From Hortaea werneckii (taxonomy: Eukaryota > Ascomycota > Dothideomycetes > Mycosphaerellales > Teratosphaeriaceae): DNA of 64,000 bases. Each line of letters begins with the position of its first letter. Positions within the stretch are counted from its first letter, which is position 1. The notes beneath the pieces were generated by a model. It was given only the letters and a program-made list of their open reading frames with translations. It was not told the origin of the DNA and ran no database searches. The translations under genes were made by a program, and so were the position numbers. Of the stretch, positions 32,740 to 43,570 are shown in pieces. The stretch lies in assembly GCA_037044905.1 (NCBI GenBank), contig JBAOKB010000020.1, forward strand, positions 1,240,001-1,304,000, written 5' to 3'.

Positions 32740-34022
32740 GATGGGCGGCGGGTGTGTGTATGTGTGTGGAGGTTGTGGTGGCAGACAAAGGAAAGAGAGC
32801 AGGTAAGGTAGCAAGTTAATGAGCAATCTCAAAGGCGAGAGGCGCAGCAAGCAAGGCGGAATCCAAGGCACAGGACTCGTTCGTAATAGGCTCGTCGCGG
32901 ATTGCACACGTGATTGGTCACTGCCCAGTGACGGAACCGCTAGTCAAAGTCAAAGGATGCGAGAGAATTTGGCAGAGCGATTCAAGGTTGGCAACGCAGA
33001 TGGATGACGAAGACGTAGGAGCTTGGCCGCGCTCAGCCTCTCGGGTATGGGGGCCGAGCGGATGAGATACAATACGACCACACCTGACGACAGAATGAAC
33101 GATGTAGGGCTGAAAACCCCAATCTAGAGCTTTTGCGACAGCTGCGTATCCTTGTCTCGTGGCCTACATGATAATAGTCATTCATCGCAACCGCTTCCAG
33201 AACGAGAACGAAGGTATACACGGCTATTCCCCGCAGTCGCTGCTATCACCAGACATCCCATGGTTCGCATTTAGCGACCCTATAGCCGCTAGGCTAGAAG
33301 TAGTAGAGCTCCGAACGCTGGCATGCATGCTGTGCAGCAGAGTGGTCTGCAATGACAACGCATCAAAAGGGCCCAAGCGTATATTTTACCAAGAGGATAC
33401 GCACACCAGGTGTCGCATTTTTTGCTTTCTACGCGTTCTCACAGCGTGATGGCTTTCCCGGTGTCAGAGCTCGCTCGTTGTTCCTTGGCCGGAAATCAAC
33501 GCGACGGCTCAAAAGAATGGCCTGCCAAGGTTTCAAGATTAAATGCCAGGGGTGAAGAAAAAAGAAATAAATGCTGCAAGGACTGTGTTGCCGTCGATAC
33601 TGGATGCTCTCAACATGCTAAAGCTGCCAATAACTCAGGTACTGGACGAAAGTTTGGAAACAATATTGGCCATCGATCGCGCACGCGCACCGACGACCAT
33701 CACATCCTGCATCTATAGTACCAACGAGGGTCTACATGCCGGGCACGTAGCTCATGTCGCTTGCAGGATGATGCAAAGGAATCATACTCCAACGCCCCTC
33801 AACAAAGGAGATCCGGTGGTGGAAGACATGCGCCGTCGTCCGGCCATTGCTGGCGCGCAGCCGTCCTGCTGCCATATCGCTCTTCTATGCAAAGGAAAAG
33901 GAAAGAAATCAAAGGCCAAATGCGCGGTTGCCAAGTGATCGCGATGGTTCATCGCTTGTCAGCATGTCGTGGATATCGTATAGAGCTCGGCCGTGTCTCG
34001 TGTCATGTCATGGTCGCCAGCC
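32740..34022. other. Intergenic, TG-rich microsatellite near the Rcr start, no gene seen
   Basis: About 1.3 kb. Positions 32751-32766 hold a (TG)n-like tract directly upstream of the Rcr-like ATG. Several medium frames (33410-33718, 33543-33938) carry no recognisable feature. The stretch next to 34022 is the ARL8 3' side. Confidence 0.45.
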
Positions 34023-35004
34023 TCATTTTTGCGACCGGGCAATGAGCCATTGGAGCACAGCGTCAAGGTTGGTTTCTTCTTTCGCACTGATTCCGTAGCA
34101 GGATACTTCACGATGCGTCACCTTCTTCAGCTCGAGCGCTTCGATCAAATCGTCGACCGTACAATGATCCTGCAAGTCAGATTTGTTGCCAAGGACCAGC
34201 AGCGGTATGCCTTCCATCGCCGGCTTCTCGAGCAATATATGGAGCTCCTCCTTTGCGACCGGCAATGCTTCCTTGTCGGCCGAGTCGACGATAAAACTAG
34301 GTTGGTCAGCTGGCCCGATCATTTAGCCTGTACAGCTCGCTTGCGACATGCACATACACGATGGCGTTCACTCCTCGGCAGTACCTCTCCCACATCGATC
34401 GAAACCTCGGCTGGCCGCCCAGATCCCAGCTACGACAAGTCAGCCGCTTTCCAAAGCTTCGAAGTGGACCCGAACATTTGACATGAGCGAGCTGGCGTAG
34501 CATGAAGCTGAGGTTACACATACCACTTGAGTGTGACATGGCCTTTCTGTACGCGCTTCATATTGAAGCCGACGGTCGGTATCGAACTGGAGCATCTCAT
34601 CAGCAAGCCAATCGCTTCCTATCACCTTATTCAGGCGGATGGGCTGAGCCATGGTCGCACGTACTCAATCGTGAACTCGCCACCCTGTGTGTCACCGCAT
34701 TAGATCTGAAACGCTGCCCGATTGGTCAGGGAGATGGTTCACTCACCGCTAGTACCCTCAGCAGCGACGTCTTGCCAGCGTTCTGGAGGCCGATCATGGT
34801 GATGTCCATCTCGGTTGCCCTGGAACGAGCTGTCAGCAACAAGACTCTCCGTCTAGGCTACGTAAATGAGCTCTTGGATGAAGCGCATGAAGAGCGGTGA
34901 GATCGGTGTCTTGTATGAACGTCCGACAGCAACACCAGACAGCCGTCTGATACATACCAGAATAGGCTGAGCAGCCAATCATAGATGCGTTTCAACAGAC
35001 CCAT
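34023..35004 (-). CDS. ARL8: ARL8 small GTPase, six exons including a 20-nt exon
   Basis: Exons 35004-34958, 34819-34747, 34684-34665, 34586-34524, 34429-34358 and 34296-34023 join in frame to a 182-residue protein, the normal ARL8 length. It starts MGLLKRIYDWLL. Motifs: P-loop GLQNAGKT, switch I Thr within SIPTVGFNMKRVQ, switch II WDLGGQPRFRSMWERY, NKSD guanine motif, SAKEETNLDAVLQWLIARS near the C-terminus. Donors and acceptors are consensus (GTATGT, GTGAGT, GTACGT; TTCCAG, ACACAG, TCCAG, CGTAG, CCTAG). Exon 3 encodes just GGEFTI plus two bases. ARL8 marks lysosomes/vacuoles and late endosomes and recruits kinesin linkers in animals. In fungi it is vacuole-associated by inference. It is divergent from RPA135. 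Confidence 0.93.
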
Positions 35005-36072
35005 CTTCACCAGTCCTCTGCCGCAGATGGCAGGCACGCAGTAGGCGAAGGTATCGGCAGTCAAGAGGGACTGATGCGCGAACGTTGCTGGCGTCGGTTA
35101 GTGAGCCAAAGGACAAGAGCCAGTCGAGCTTCACAATACTCCAGGTCAGCCTGGCGGATGCTTTGAGCAAGAGGACGGCAAAAGTCAAGGGTTCCTGGTA
35201 TGGGCCCGCAAGTGGACGAAAGGTTTCTGCGTGATGAGCGGGGCCTTCCCGTGTTGCCGCCGCGCCGGTGTGAATAGAAGCTAGTGGGGAGTAGTTTTAG
35301 GCCGTAGTTTGCAAGGTTAGACACTAAGCTTATGTAAAGCCGCGCGGGTCTGACAGTCTCATCCGCCACCAGACGTTTTCGCCTGCTGCATTCCCTTAGG
35401 CGCCCTCAGATATATATATATGTGTGTCTGTCTATGTGTGCAGACGGGATCTGCGTGTGAGCGCGTGCGTTCGTATGAAGATGTGAGAATATCAGAGGCA
35501 CAGCGTAGGCACGGTGGGTGTAATATGATGAGTGCACGATGGCTTCGCTTCCCAGGTCCAGGCAGCCGAGTCGGGTGCCCGCCTTTGATAGGGGAGCGAC
35601 AACCACCGGGAGTCGTACAACCGTTCTCCAGCGACGCCGACAGGGACGAGAAAGACGGTGCCGGCAGGTCGGGTATCGTACGGCAGGTGACCGGGTCCCC
35701 AGGGCGATTGCTTTTTGTGAAAGCTCTCAGCACTCGCAGCAGGGCGGCCCAAGGCGGGAAGAGGGCCTTTGTGCAGTGCCGAGTGCAGCGAGTGCAGGTA
35801 GATACAGTACTATCGTGAGTATCGTTCGTATGGATGCGCAGACCCGGAGGTGCAGTATCGATAGCTAGCCGAGGCTCAGCTAGCTCCGAGCTTGGCGGAA
35901 TTTTTGCCGAAGATGTTTTTGCGAAAGTGAAGCTCGTTCAAAGGTCGAGAGGAGACAGAACGACCACCTGGACAACGAGTGCAGTGGGAGGCGGTGATAA
36001 TAGCAGTCGGGTGGCTGATTGGATCTGAAGTGCAAGTTGCCTGTGTTGCATTGCTCTTGCGACCGGCTCACC
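35005..36072. promoter_or_regulatory. Divergent upstream region of ARL8 and RPA135 with TA/TG microsatellite
   Basis: About 1.07 kb. A (TA)n(TG)n tract lies at about 35410-35440. The frame before 36073 (an in-frame ATG at 36019) adds 18 residues that do not resemble RPA135 and is 5' leader. No other gene is supportable, including the 132-codon frame at 35420-35818. Confidence 0.5.
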
Positions 36073-39000
36073 ATGGCGCCCGCCAGAGCGAACGGCGTTG
36101 CGCCTGCGTCCAACTGGACCACCGAATACGACACGCGACGACGGCATCAACTATTCCGACAGCCGCCGCGAGATAAGACAGCATATCCGACCCTCGCAGA
36201 AGCAACCAAGCCGCACGTGGATTCCTTCAATGGCATATTCGCGGCGAATGGGCAGATCCAACATGCCCTGCGAGACATTGGAACTAAGACCTTCCTGGAC
36301 GGCAATCCCGCCGACGCATCGGAAACATCGCGACGCAACAGGCTACAGATTCGGGTGCGTGAAGTCTTCCTGGACAAGAGCATGCTGCCACCCTCGAACA
36401 AAGTGGAGACATCGAAGCGAGAGATATTGCCAGTAGAGTGCAGGGAAAGGCACGCAACCTACAGGGGACGCTTCAGAGGACGACTGGAATATCGTGTCAA
36501 CAATGGCGAGTGGAAGGAGACTGTGCGCGAGCTCGGTTACCTTCCCATCATGCTCCGCTCCAACCGCTGTCACTTGGAAGGGCTGTCACCAAAGGAGCTT
36601 GTCAACCGACGAGAAGAGACGGAAGAGCTGGGAGGCTACTTCATTGTCAACGGCATTGAGAAGCTGATAAGAATGCTCATCGTGAACCGACGCAACTTCC
36701 CCATGGCCATTGTGCGACCTTCATTTGAGAACCGAGGCGCGACCTATACCAAGTATGGTATGCAGATACGATCCGTAAGGCCGGACCAGACCAGTCAGAC
36801 AAACGTCCTTCACTACCTTGGAGATGGGAATGTGACATTCAGATTCTCCTGGAGAAAGAATGAATACCTCGTGCCGGTGCTGATGATCCTCAAGGCCCTT
36901 GTTGAAACCAACGATCGCGAAATTTATGAGGGTATTGTGGGACCTGCTGGGAGCAAAGATCTGGAGGCTAAACAATTCGTGACCGACCGCGTGGAATTGC
37001 TGCTGCGAACATACAAGGCATACCGACTGTACAACAGAGAGCAGACACGATCATATCTTGGTGAGAAATTCCGGGTTGTGTTGGGCGTGCCAGAAGATAT
37101 GGAAGACTACGATGCCGGCACGGAGTTCCTAAGGAAGATTGTGCTGCCTCATCTGGGATCTTATGAAGTCACCGAGGCACAAGATGGCGACAAATTCCGC
37201 ATGCTGCTCTTTATGATTCGAAAGTTATATTCTCTGGTCGAAGGCGAGTGTGCTATGGATAACCCCGACGCAGTATCAAGCCAAGAGATTCTGCTTCCTG
37301 GATTCTTGTACGGCATGATAATCAAAGAGCGAATAGAGGAATGGCTTACTTCTGTGGGACTCAGCCTGAGAGAGTGGAGTCGGAGTAACCAGTACCCTGA
37401 GTTCACGTCCAAGGAATTTGAAAGGGACTTTCTGACCAGAGTTGTGCGGAAGACTAACGAGAACCTTGGACAAGGGCTCGATTACTTCCTCTCCACAGGC
37501 AATCTGGTGAGTCCATCTGGCCTGGATCTACAGCAGGTATCTGGATTCACTGTTGTCGCCGAAAAAATCAATTTCTATCGATTCATTAGCCACTTCCGAA
37601 TGGTGCACAGAGGATCCTTCTTCGCACAGCTAAAGACAACGACGGTCAGAAAACTACTTCCGGAGAGTTGGGGTTTCCTTTGCCCGGTTCATACGCCTGA
37701 CGGCTCACCTTGTGGTCTTCTGAATCACTTGTCGCACAAGTGCAAGGTCGCGACTGATGGCGCCGATGTCTCAAAGATACCCAACCTCATTGCTCAGCTG
37801 GGCGTTACCAACTCATCTGCAGCAAGTTTGACTGACAGTGTGGTTGTACAGCTTGATGGAAGGATACTGGGCTTCTGTTCGCCTAAACAAGCCAAGATGA
37901 TTGGTGATACACTTCGGTATTGGAAAGTTGAAGGCACACATGGAGTGCCGTTAGACCTCGAGGTCGGCTATATCCCCTCGTCAGAGGGCGGGCAGTACCC
38001 AGGTGTCTACATGTTCTCCTCGCCCGCGCGTATGCTTCGACCAGTGAAATACCTGCCGCTGGAGAGGGAAGATCATGTTGGCTCTTTTGAACAGCCGTTC
38101 ATGAGTATCGCCTGCACGGAGCCTGAAATCGCCTCGGGAGACTCAACCCACGTAGAGTACGACCCGACGAACATCCTCTCTATCGTTGCCAACCAGACGC
38201 CGTTCTCCGACTTCAACCAGTCACCTCGCAACATGTACCAGTGTCAGATGGGTAAGCAGACAATGGGTACTCCTGGCACAGCTCTCAAATACCGGACAGA
38301 TAACAAAACGTACCGATTGCAGACTGGACAAACGCCCGTTGTAAGACCGCCATTGCACAACGAATACGGCCTTGACAACTACCCAAATGGAACCAATGCC
38401 GTTGTGGCTGTCATATCATACACCGGCTATGACATGGACGATGCTATGATCTTAAACAAGTCAGCACATGAGCGAGGTTTTGGTCATGGTACGATCTACA
38501 AGACGAAAAAGATCGATCTGTCTGAGGAGAACAAACAAGGGCGTGGGCGAAGCGCAGCAGTCACCCAGATGTTTGGTTTTGCCCCGAACGGGCTTGTTAA
38601 GGCGCAGTGGCGTAACACCCTTGACGATGACGGCCTTGCAGCGATTGGCACCAAGGTTCGCGAAGGAGACGTCATTGCTGCATCGTACACTGTGAACAAG
38701 GACCCTATGACCGGCGAGTATACGAACAGAGACGGCGTCACGCATCTTCATAGGTACAAAGAGGCCGAGGAGGCTTTCGTGGAGGAGATCAAGCTCATCG
38801 GTAACGAAGCTGGCACTAATGAGCCGTGCCAGGCCCTCAGCATTCGCTTCAGAATTCCTCGTTCTCCCGTCATTGGTGACAAGTTCTCCTCTCGACACGG
38901 TCAGAAGGGTGTTTGCTCGCAGAAGTGGCCGGCCGTCAATATGCCGTTTTCTGAGAGTGGCATGCAGCCGGATGTTATCATCAACCCTCACGCTTTCCCG

Positions 39001-39726
39001 TCTCGTATGACCATTGGTATGTTCGTCGAGTCGCTTGCAGGGAAATCGGGTGCGCTACACGGACTTGCGCAGGACTCCACGCCTTTCAAATTCAAAGACA
39101 AAGAGGGCGAGACCGCTGTTGAATACTTTGGCCACCAGCTCAAGCGCGCAGGCTACAACTACCACGGCAACGAGCCCATGTACTCAGGCGTCACTGGCGA
39201 AGAGCTCCACGCCGACATCTACGTTGGTGTCGTCTACTACCAGCGTCTGCGTCACATGGTAAACGACAAATTCCAGGTCAGAACTACTGGTCCGGTCACA
39301 CCACTCACTGGCCAGCCGATCAAGGGTAGAGCCAAGGGTGGTGGTATCCGTGTTGGTGAGATGGAGCGCGATGCGCTTCTCGCCCACGGCACAGCATTCC
39401 TGCTGCAGGACCGTCTCATGAACTGCAGTGATTATACGAAAGCCTGGATCTGTAAGGCCTGCGGGACTTTCTTGTCGACCCAACCTAGCGCAGGCCAATA
39501 TGGACGGAGACGACTCGCCGGTGAAGGTGGGAGAGTCAGGTGTAAGCGCTGTAGTCGGAAAGCTACAGCCGTGGACCCTAAGAACGAGTGCTGGGAAGAC
39601 CGCAAGGGTCAGAAGTGGTATGGGGGTGATGACTGCACGCTCGTCGCTGTGCCGGGCGTGCTTAGGTTCTTGGACGTGGAGTTGGCCGCCATGAACGTGG
39701 GGCTTCGGTTCAAGGTCGAACCTTGA
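36073..39726 (+). CDS. RPA135: RNA polymerase I second-largest subunit RPA135
   Basis: Single exon of 1,217 residues from the ATG in a strong CACCATGG context at 36073. An upstream in-frame ATG at 36019 gives an unlikely extension. The Rpb2 fold is complete: FIVNGIEKLIRMLIVNRRNFP (lobe), FRMVHRGSFFAQLKTTTVRKLLPESWGFLCPVHTPDGSPCGLLNHLSHKC, DMDDAMILNKSAHERGFGHG, GDKFSSRHGQKGVCSQKWPA-type hybrid-binding signature (KFSSRHGQKG) and PSRMTIGMFVESLAGK. Near the C-terminus are two CxxC pairs (ICKACG and CKRCS), the Rpb2-type zinc clamp. It forms the Pol I catalytic core with Rpa190 and transcribes rDNA in the nucleolus. MAVIRP and NVLHYLGDGNVTFRFSWRK segments favour Pol I over Pol II or III. Confidence 0.96.
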   Translation: MAPARANGVAPASNWTTEYDTRRRHQLFRQPPRDKTAYPTLAEATKPHVDSFNGIFAANGQIQHALRDIGTKTFLDGNPADASETSRRNRLQIRVREVFLDKSMLPPSNKVETSKREILPVECRERHATYRGRFRGRLEYRVNNGEWKETVRELGYLPIMLRSNRCHLEGLSPKELVNRREETEELGGYFIVNGIEKLIRMLIVNRRNFPMAIVRPSFENRGATYTKYGMQIRSVRPDQTSQTNVLHYLGDGNVTFRFSWRKNEYLVPVLMILKALVETNDREIYEGIVGPAGSKDLEAKQFVTDRVELLLRTYKAYRLYNREQTRSYLGEKFRVVLGVPEDMEDYDAGTEFLRKIVLPHLGSYEVTEAQDGDKFRMLLFMIRKLYSLVEGECAMDNPDAVSSQEILLPGFLYGMIIKERIEEWLTSVGLSLREWSRSNQYPEFTSKEFERDFLTRVVRKTNENLGQGLDYFLSTGNLVSPSGLDLQQVSGFTVVAEKINFYRFISHFRMVHRGSFFAQLKTTTVRKLLPESWGFLCPVHTPDGSPCGLLNHLSHKCKVATDGADVSKIPNLIAQLGVTNSSAASLTDSVVVQLDGRILGFCSPKQAKMIGDTLRYWKVEGTHGVPLDLEVGYIPSSEGGQYPGVYMFSSPARMLRPVKYLPLEREDHVGSFEQPFMSIACTEPEIASGDSTHVEYDPTNILSIVANQTPFSDFNQSPRNMYQCQMGKQTMGTPGTALKYRTDNKTYRLQTGQTPVVRPPLHNEYGLDNYPNGTNAVVAVISYTGYDMDDAMILNKSAHERGFGHGTIYKTKKIDLSEENKQGRGRSAAVTQMFGFAPNGLVKAQWRNTLDDDGLAAIGTKVREGDVIAASYTVNKDPMTGEYTNRDGVTHLHRYKEAEEAFVEEIKLIGNEAGTNEPCQALSIRFRIPRSPVIGDKFSSRHGQKGVCSQKWPAVNMPFSESGMQPDVIINPHAFPSRMTIGMFVESLAGKSGALHGLAQDSTPFKFKDKEGETAVEYFGHQLKRAGYNYHGNEPMYSGVTGEELHADIYVGVVYYQRLRHMVNDKFQVRTTGPVTPLTGQPIKGRAKGGGIRVGEMERDALLAHGTAFLLQDRLMNCSDYTKAWICKACGTFLSTQPSAGQYGRRRLAGEGGRVRCKRCSRKATAVDPKNECWEDRKGQKWYGGDDCTLVAVPGVLRFLDVELAAMNVGLRFKVEP

Positions 39727-40383
39727 GCGGTCGTTGGTTAATATCTACAGGTAGCATAGCGCGGCGTTCTTTTAATTCGGAATGGGCAAGGTGTATGTAG
39801 GATATTCAATCAATATTCGGTTATTTATAGATGAGACGTCTGCATGCTCACTGGCGCAAGCACAGGCTCTCACGGGTCTTCTGTTGATCAGTGAGATTCA
39901 TCAATGGGCAATTGTTTTGTGATCAACTGCAGCTTGGTTGTGTTGTGGGCGAGGTACGCATAAACATGCGGAGCTTGACGCTGAAGACGCTGGTGTGTTG
40001 AGTACCTACTGAGAGATGGAGTAGGCGTGTTCGACTCGAATGCGGATTGGCGTGCTGTACTCGGTCGGTCATGGCGCTGCCTTTTTCCATACAGCGGCTC
40101 CTCGAAAGGGTCGCAGTCGCCAGCGATAGGCGTCCATTGGCCGAACGTTGGCCGCCTAAACCGCCTTATCATCTGCTGCTTTCACAGCAGGCTAACGACG
40201 AGTAGAAAATCCATTGATTCATTTAGTTGTAATGGCCTTCGATACATGACTGCAAACAACTAAATATAAACCCGACGACGCAGCCAAGCTAGACCTCGTA
40301 TCCTAAAGAACACGGGAGTGAACACTTCCGCCTTCTTCCAAACAGATCGACGCTCAAGCAGGTCAGACTTCAACATCACAGAC
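39727..40383. other. Intergenic with a TATA-like box before the oxygenase
   Basis: About 660 bp. AATCAATATT-like sequence near 39810 suits RPA135 3' processing. No gene is supportable. Confidence 0.45.
40265..40270 (+). promoter_or_regulatory. TATAAA box upstream of the 2OG oxygenase
   Basis: TATAAA lies 119 bp before the ATG at 40384, a normal distance for regulated fungal genes. Inferred from sequence and position only. Confidence 0.4.
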
Positions 40384-41438
40384 ATGCCCGCCGCTACGAA
40401 GTATGCGGAACGCAGCATTCCTCGCATTTCCCTGGCCGATTTCACAAGCCGTATTGACGAAATAACGACACAACTTGTCCATGCAGCGGAGACGGACGGT
40501 TTCTTCTCTCTTACAGACACCGAAATCAGCATTGACGAGATCGAAACCATTTTCCGCACCTCGGAATCATTCTTCGACCTGCCCGATGATGTGAAGGCAA
40601 CTGTACCGTTTACGCATAAGAATGTAGGCTGGGAGAAGAAATCCCAGATCCGGCCGTCAACAGGTGAGCTTCACGGAGAGGACGCTTGCTTTGATTCTTA
40701 TCTGGAGCGTTGGTGAAGATGTGCGCTAGAAGAGAGACTGACAACTCAACCCACGAAGGCTTTCCAGATCAAAAGGAATCCTACCAGCTCCAGTTTGGAG
40801 CCAACATGGCCGACAAATGGATCTCACCAGCACGTCTGCCTTCCTTCCAGTCTGACGCCAAAGCCTTCATGCACAAAGCTCAGTCCCTGAGCGAGAAGCT
40901 CATGCTCTGCTTCGCGCGAGGTCTGGGGTTCCCAGACGACTACTTCATCAAGGCCCACGACATCTCCCGGCCGGACTGCCAGAGCGTGCTAAGACTCTTG
41001 CATTACTTCGCCGTCGACCGCTCTGCCGGTCCCCTACCCGAGACATTCTATCGCGCGGGAGCGCACGCAGACTGGGATCTTCTGACTTTACTCTTCCAGC
41101 GTCCTGGACAGTCCGGTCTGGAAATCTGTCCGGGCCGCGAAGCAGTCACCAATTTCGGCATGGGTGATACGTGGACCAAGATCGATTTCGCACCGGGTGA
41201 CATCGTATGTAATATCGGGGACCTGCTGATGAGCTGGAGCGACGATAGGTTCAAGTCGACTTTCCACCGTGTCAAGGCGCCTAGCGAGGAAGGCGATTAT
41301 TTTGGGCCGAGATATAGCATTGCGTTTTTCAATCAGCCGTGTACGGATTGTGAGATCCAGGGGCCGAAGGGGAAATACCCAAAGTTACTGGGGCGGAGTT
41401 TACGAAGGCGGCGATGGAAAGGAATTTTGCGGCTTTGA
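40384..41438 (+). CDS. Fe(II)/2-oxoglutarate oxygenase (isopenicillin-N-synthase-like), C-terminal frameshift
   Basis: Exons 40384-40663 and 40759-41438 (intron GTGAGC...GAAG, 95 bp) give 319 residues. The DIOX-N part is IPRISLADF and HAAETDGFFSLTD, and SFFDLPDDVKATVPF follows. The catalytic domain shows AHADWDLLTLLF (HxD), DIVCNIGDLLMSWSD, STFHRV (distal His) and PRYSIAFFNQP (2OG-binding Arg-x-Ser). The facial triad is complete, so it may be active. At 41384-41387 the frame changes: the current frame ends at TGA/TAG about 41436-41438 after a basic GRSLRRRRWKGILRL. The +2 frame continues a coherent family-like tail (TGAEFTKAAMERNFAALK...) to TAG 41510-41512. That implies a 1-nt loss, or a sequence error. 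Substrate unknown. Confidence 0.85.
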
Positions 41439-41512
41439 AGGCGAAGAAGGAGGAGATGGGTAGGAAGGAGCATGCGGCTGGGGCAAGTGCTCAGGTGGGA
41501 GTGGTCTCCTAG
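41439..41512 (+). other. Orphaned C-terminal coding segment of the 2OG oxygenase
   Basis: From 41387 the +2 frame reads a natural helical, Lys/Ala-rich tail through TAG at 41510. It is out of frame with the catalytic exon, so it is not translated as the sequence stands. It overlaps the end of the annotated CDS. Confidence 0.6.
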
Positions 41513-41841
41513 TTGCCTGGAAGGTACCAGATGACGCTTAGGGTTGCATAGGGTTGGGTTACATCTCTGGAGACACGGATTTTGGCCGGCGATTCAAATA
41601 AAAACCCAGATCCTTTTCGACAAGGTTATGGACGAGCGAGATTGTAGAGGCTTAAATGTATAACTGTGGTGATTCCCAAATTTATTGTTAGGGCTTTGGG
41701 GGAAAATTCGAGGCACCCAAAGGTATGCATGGATGTAATCCAAGACGATGCAAGTGGCGTTGACGTCGGATTGCATACACTGTCATCATTCATCCAACAA
41801 TGATTGCCAACAATGGGCGTCTTCATCCTCAATACATTCGC
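41513..41841. other. Intergenic between convergent genes
   Basis: About 330 bp between the oxygenase (+) and the GST-like gene (-). A/T-rich 3' sequence only. Confidence 0.5.
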
Positions 41842-42883
41842 CTACTGTGTTCTAAGAATGTAACCGACCCAAGGGAAGTGAACTCTCACCCCATCGTTAC
41901 CAACTTCAATTACGAACTCGTCCGCACTTGTGCCCACCAACTTACCCTTTTGTGGGTGAGCGCCGGGAACGGTACTTTAAGCATGTCAGTCTCGTAATGC
42001 TCGATGGTTCCACCTAATAGGGCCAGGGGAAGCAACTCACTCTAAGCTCTCAACCGTCACTGCGCTTCCCACTTGGATGCCGGTCGGGTCATTCGCCATG
42101 GTACTCGTCGGACCATCAGCAGAGTAGCTGGCACTCTTGATCGTCTTGATTGTCTCCTCGCTGCTGACAACTTCCGGCTTGATCTCCGGCAGACTCTCAA
42201 TCAACTTCCACGTCTTGGGCAGATCCTGCTTGCCCAGACCAGGCTCCTGAGCAACTCCAAGGTCAACCAGCGCCCACTTTATCCCGAAGATTACATGGAT
42301 GTCTGCAACGCCAAGCTTATCGCCATTGATGAACGGACCGCCGTTGGCGAGGTATACGTCCTCAACGACTCTGCAACGCTGACGGAAGGCTGCCAAAGAG
42401 GAAGGACGCAACGAAGCGAAGTCTGGCCTCTCAAGCATCGGAAAGATGGTCTTCCGGTCATTGAGGAAGCCAGGTGTGATGGCCGCCTGCGGGATAATGA
42501 AGACAGCGAGCTTGAAGGTATCGATACCCCAATCCTCGTAGGCCTTGTCCGCCGGTGAAGTCACAAGCGGACCACCAGACTGGGAGAGCTTGGACAGGGC
42601 AAGATCAATCATTCTGGAGGAGTCGCAGTAGACATCCTTGCCGACTGCCAGCAATGGAATGCGGCGGTAGGTGATACCCAATGCCTCTAGATCTGGGCGC
42701 GGCAAGACAAGAGGCTGGTCGCACTTCTTGAAGTTGATGCCTGCACCTGTTAAAAGATATTTGGTCTTCTGGCCAAATGGTGAGAAATCTACATTGCCGG
42801 TTAGCTTTGGTCGTTTCCATCATCCTCTATCCGAATGCGTGGGCAGGCTTGCCATAGTCAAAATGGATGATTGGGTGAGCCAT
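41842..42883 (-). CDS. GST-like protein with a C-terminal extension, three exons, probable GC-AG first intron
   Basis: Exons 42883-42853, 42788-42041 and 41974-41842 give 303 residues. Exon 1 is 31 nt (MAHPIIHFDY plus one base). No GT donor exists between it and the acceptor at 42789, but GGCAAGC is a good GC donor, with CTAAC branch site and GTAG acceptor. The joined text HFDYDFSPFGQKTKYLL is a typical thioredoxin-fold start with SPFGQK. Exon 2 continues the GST C-domain (NGDKLGVADIHVIFGIKWAL). A consensus GTGAGT donor at 42040 and acceptor CTTAAAG ending 41975 add TVPGAHPQKGKLVGTSADEFVIEVGND...ILRTQ. This is a beta-rich extension seen in some fungal GST-like proteins. Catalysis is not proven: the usual Ser/Cys motif is unclear. 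Confidence 0.75.
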
Positions 42884-43570
42884 TTTCGTTTATCTTGATC
42901 GAGATAATGCTTCCTAGTTGCAGCTGCGGGTCTCCTACTTGATGTCCAGGAATGTGACATGCAATGCCGTGCAGCAGGTGCCGTGTAGGCCTCTTGAATG
43001 ACAGCCTTATTAAGCTCTCCACCTGCTTGCTCGGCGACATGACGTGTTACGGCCGAATCTAGAGTTGGGACCGCGGCGCTAGACAGCTTTCTTAATAATG
43101 TGAAGCGCAACTCAGTCCGTACTGAACGGTTGTTGAAAGGGTGACATATCGTTATTGGCAAAAGGACAGCGAGAAAGGTGGTAAGTCGGCAAGGTAGAAG
43201 TAGTCCTGTAAGTACGCCGGCGTGTATTTCTTGGTAGACCCGCCGGGGCGTGAGGGCAACAGAGAGTGTGAAACGATGTCTACACTTTTCGCGGCCATGG
43301 TGCTTTGCCGAACAAGACACCAATACTCCTGTGATAGACGACCTTCTCTACCGAGCTACCATACCGTATTCATGTTTGTGGTTGAAGTCGAATGCAGTCT
43401 CGTCCTTAAGACGGAACGCGCCACGCCAGGAACGCGAGTCGCGCGGCTGACACATCCGTAAGCTTTCTGACTCGATCTTCACATGCTCCCATCCTCTTCT
43501 TCCAGGTTCTTTTCTTCTTGCCGCGAATTCGGACTCTGCATAAGCCGCACCGATTGCTCTCCACCTCAAC
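42884..43570. promoter_or_regulatory. Divergent promoter region of the GST-like and PRP6 genes
   Basis: About 690 bp between two divergent start codons. Short frames only (42820-43323 overlaps the GST exon and is chance). Pyrimidine-rich TCTTCTTCC...CTTCTTGCC before 43571 is a normal 5' leader. Confidence 0.45.

Noticed and set aside
36019..36072. Upstream in-frame ATG for RPA135
   Set aside because: Adds 18 Cys/Leu-rich residues unlike the family; the ATG at 36073 has a strong context.
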